Origin: Hysterium pulicare CBS 123377
Taxonomy: Eukaryota; Ascomycota; Dothideomycetes; Hysteriales; Hysteriaceae
Length of the DNA stretch: 64,000 bases
Direction: 5' to 3'
Assembly: GCA_000467715.1 (NCBI GenBank)
Contig: AJFK01000355.1
Span: forward strand, 1 to 64,000
A program made the position numbers and the translations under genes. Shown here piece by piece: positions 62,885 through 64,000 of the stretch; position 1 is the first letter of the stretch, and each line of letters starts with the position of its first letter. Below the pieces are notes generated by a model. It saw nothing but the letters and a program-made list of their open reading frames with translations. It was not told where the DNA came from and did no database searches.

Positions 62885-64000
62885 TCACTTCGTTCCCTCC
62901 TTGACAATGCGATCAAGCATTGCATGCCTCTTCGCAGCATGAGCAAAGTCTGTGGTGGCGTCTTTCGTGCATTCTCTGAAGGCCTTGTAGTGTCTCCTAG
63001 GGTTCGCGAACACCAAGTTATTCCCATACATACTCCACTCACCCGTCGTATCCCAGTTGACGTCAATCATATCGGTCTTTCCGTTCTTGGCCAGTCTGAT
63101 CTCGGCTGATAGGTCTCGAAGGAATTGGCCCTGCGTCTGTGTAAATTCAATCACGCCTTTAGTCCCTGTGATCAGCCAGCGGAATATTTTACCATCCGAA
63201 TCGCTGTTCCCAAGTACGGAAATGCAGGGAAGCAGTGGCTCCACCCGCCAGCTTTCCCTGAACCAAGATCTGATCCAGAGCGGTACGTTCGACGACCTTG
63301 TATGAAACAGACTCGGGATCTTGTCGTACTTCCCCGAGCTGTGAGATAGGGATATGGTAAAGCTTGACGTGCTTGTCATTTGTAGCCAAGAGAGGATTAA
63401 AAAACTCAAACTCGCCGAGCGTGACACAAAAGGCGTCCAAGAAGTGTGCAAAGTGAGTATGCAGCGAGCTTTGACCGCTCTCCAATATACAAGTAGAACT
63501 CCGCTCGCTTTGACCAAACATCCAGCGCTGGTCCGAGGCTTCCCAACACATCAGTACTGGTCACCGTGTCGATCTCACCGGAAGTAAGTAGTTCGCGAAG
63601 TTTAGTGCTGACAGGTGCAACACGGCTCTCTATGTCGACCATTGTTTGAACATCCTTTTCGGCGGCAATCGTTGCTAACTCGTTTGCCTCGTCATAATTT
63701 GCTGCAAGCGGCCATTCGCTGAAGACTATCTTTACTTGTTGAAGAGCTGTCTTGGCTATTTGGTAATAGTACTTCACCTCAACACATATGACTACCAGGT
63801 CGATGGCTGAGTCTTTTGCGAGGGAATCGGCATCAGCGAAGGCCTTCGTTGCCGGAGGAAGATCAAACTTTTTGATTGCTTCTTGCGAAGAAGATAAAGT
63901 AGAGTTGAGAACAGCCACGATTTCGTAATCAGGACTGTGCTGGAGGTATGGAAGGTGTGCCATCTTAGCCCAGCCGGAGTTGGACTTGGGGGAGAGGCCC
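62885..64000 (-). pseudogene. Gfo/Idh/MocA-family oxidoreductase gene, frame-shifted and cut by the window edge
   Basis: Minus-strand NAD(P)-dependent dehydrogenase of the Gal80/Gfo/Idh/MocA type. The reading frame is open to the right edge (GWAKMAHLPYL), so the Rossmann N-terminus lies outside the window. Family words are DLVVICVEVKYYYQIAKTAL, FSEWPLA (the conserved EWPLA, reading EKP in classical members) and then HFLDAFCVTLGEF. The coding sequence moves to a second frame near 63470 and to a third near 63230 (GKIFRWLITGTKGVIEFT onward, ending KEGTK). No introns of sensible length explain either change, so two frameshifts are inferred. Sequencing error is an alternative. Substrate (galactose, xylose or other sugars) is unknown. 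Confidence 0.65.

Overview
This window looks like nuclear DNA of a filamentous ascomycete (Pezizomycotina). Genes have short introns (about 43 to 285 bp) with GT...AG ends and CTAAC/CTAAT-like branch sites. The contents are typically fungal: a Zn2Cys6 regulator, a NACHT-type STAND protein, HET-domain sequences, a GPI-anchored Crh-type GH16 enzyme and a sedolisin. The overall style resembles Leotiomycetes, but that is an inference. No rRNA, tRNA, CRISPR or intact transposon was recognised. All exon structures were worked out by eye from splice signals and reading-frame continuity.

Layout, left to right. 0.5-11.3 kb: a secreted S53 protease, a convergent TauD/TfdA dioxygenase, a large Gln-repeat protein kinase and a vacuolar protease B-type subtilisin. 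12.0-20.4 kb: a 2632-aa BEACH/WD40 protein. 20.4-21.7 kb: a palindromic satellite. 21.7-27.1 kb: a membrane-protein gene interrupted by an in-frame stop, and a NACHT protein without recognisable C-terminal repeats. 27.8-32.3 kb: an MFS transporter divergent from a Zn2Cys6 factor. 34.3-38.6 kb: a decayed HET gene and a decayed patatin-like gene. 40.8-42.2 kb: a second protein kinase. 42.2-47.2 kb: about 5 kb with no convincing gene. 47.2-53.2 kb: the Crh-type enzyme and cohesin SMC3, both intact. 54.1-55.7 kb: a second decayed HET gene. 56.5-62.7 kb: a tandem array of five related RING-like, membrane-anchored protein genes, the first of them broken. 62.9 kb to the edge: part of a Gfo/Idh/MocA oxidoreductase gene with shifted frames.

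How it fits together: conserved housekeeping genes (SMC3, BEACH, protease B) are intact, while the accessory stretches between them carry families used by fungi for non-self recognition and regulated cell death (NACHT, HET, patatin), many of them decaying. The most unusual item is the RING-like membrane protein array. Its members share a zinc-binding core in which the usual fifth RING ligand is glycine, and they differ strongly elsewhere, as expected for a lineage-specific, fast-evolving family.
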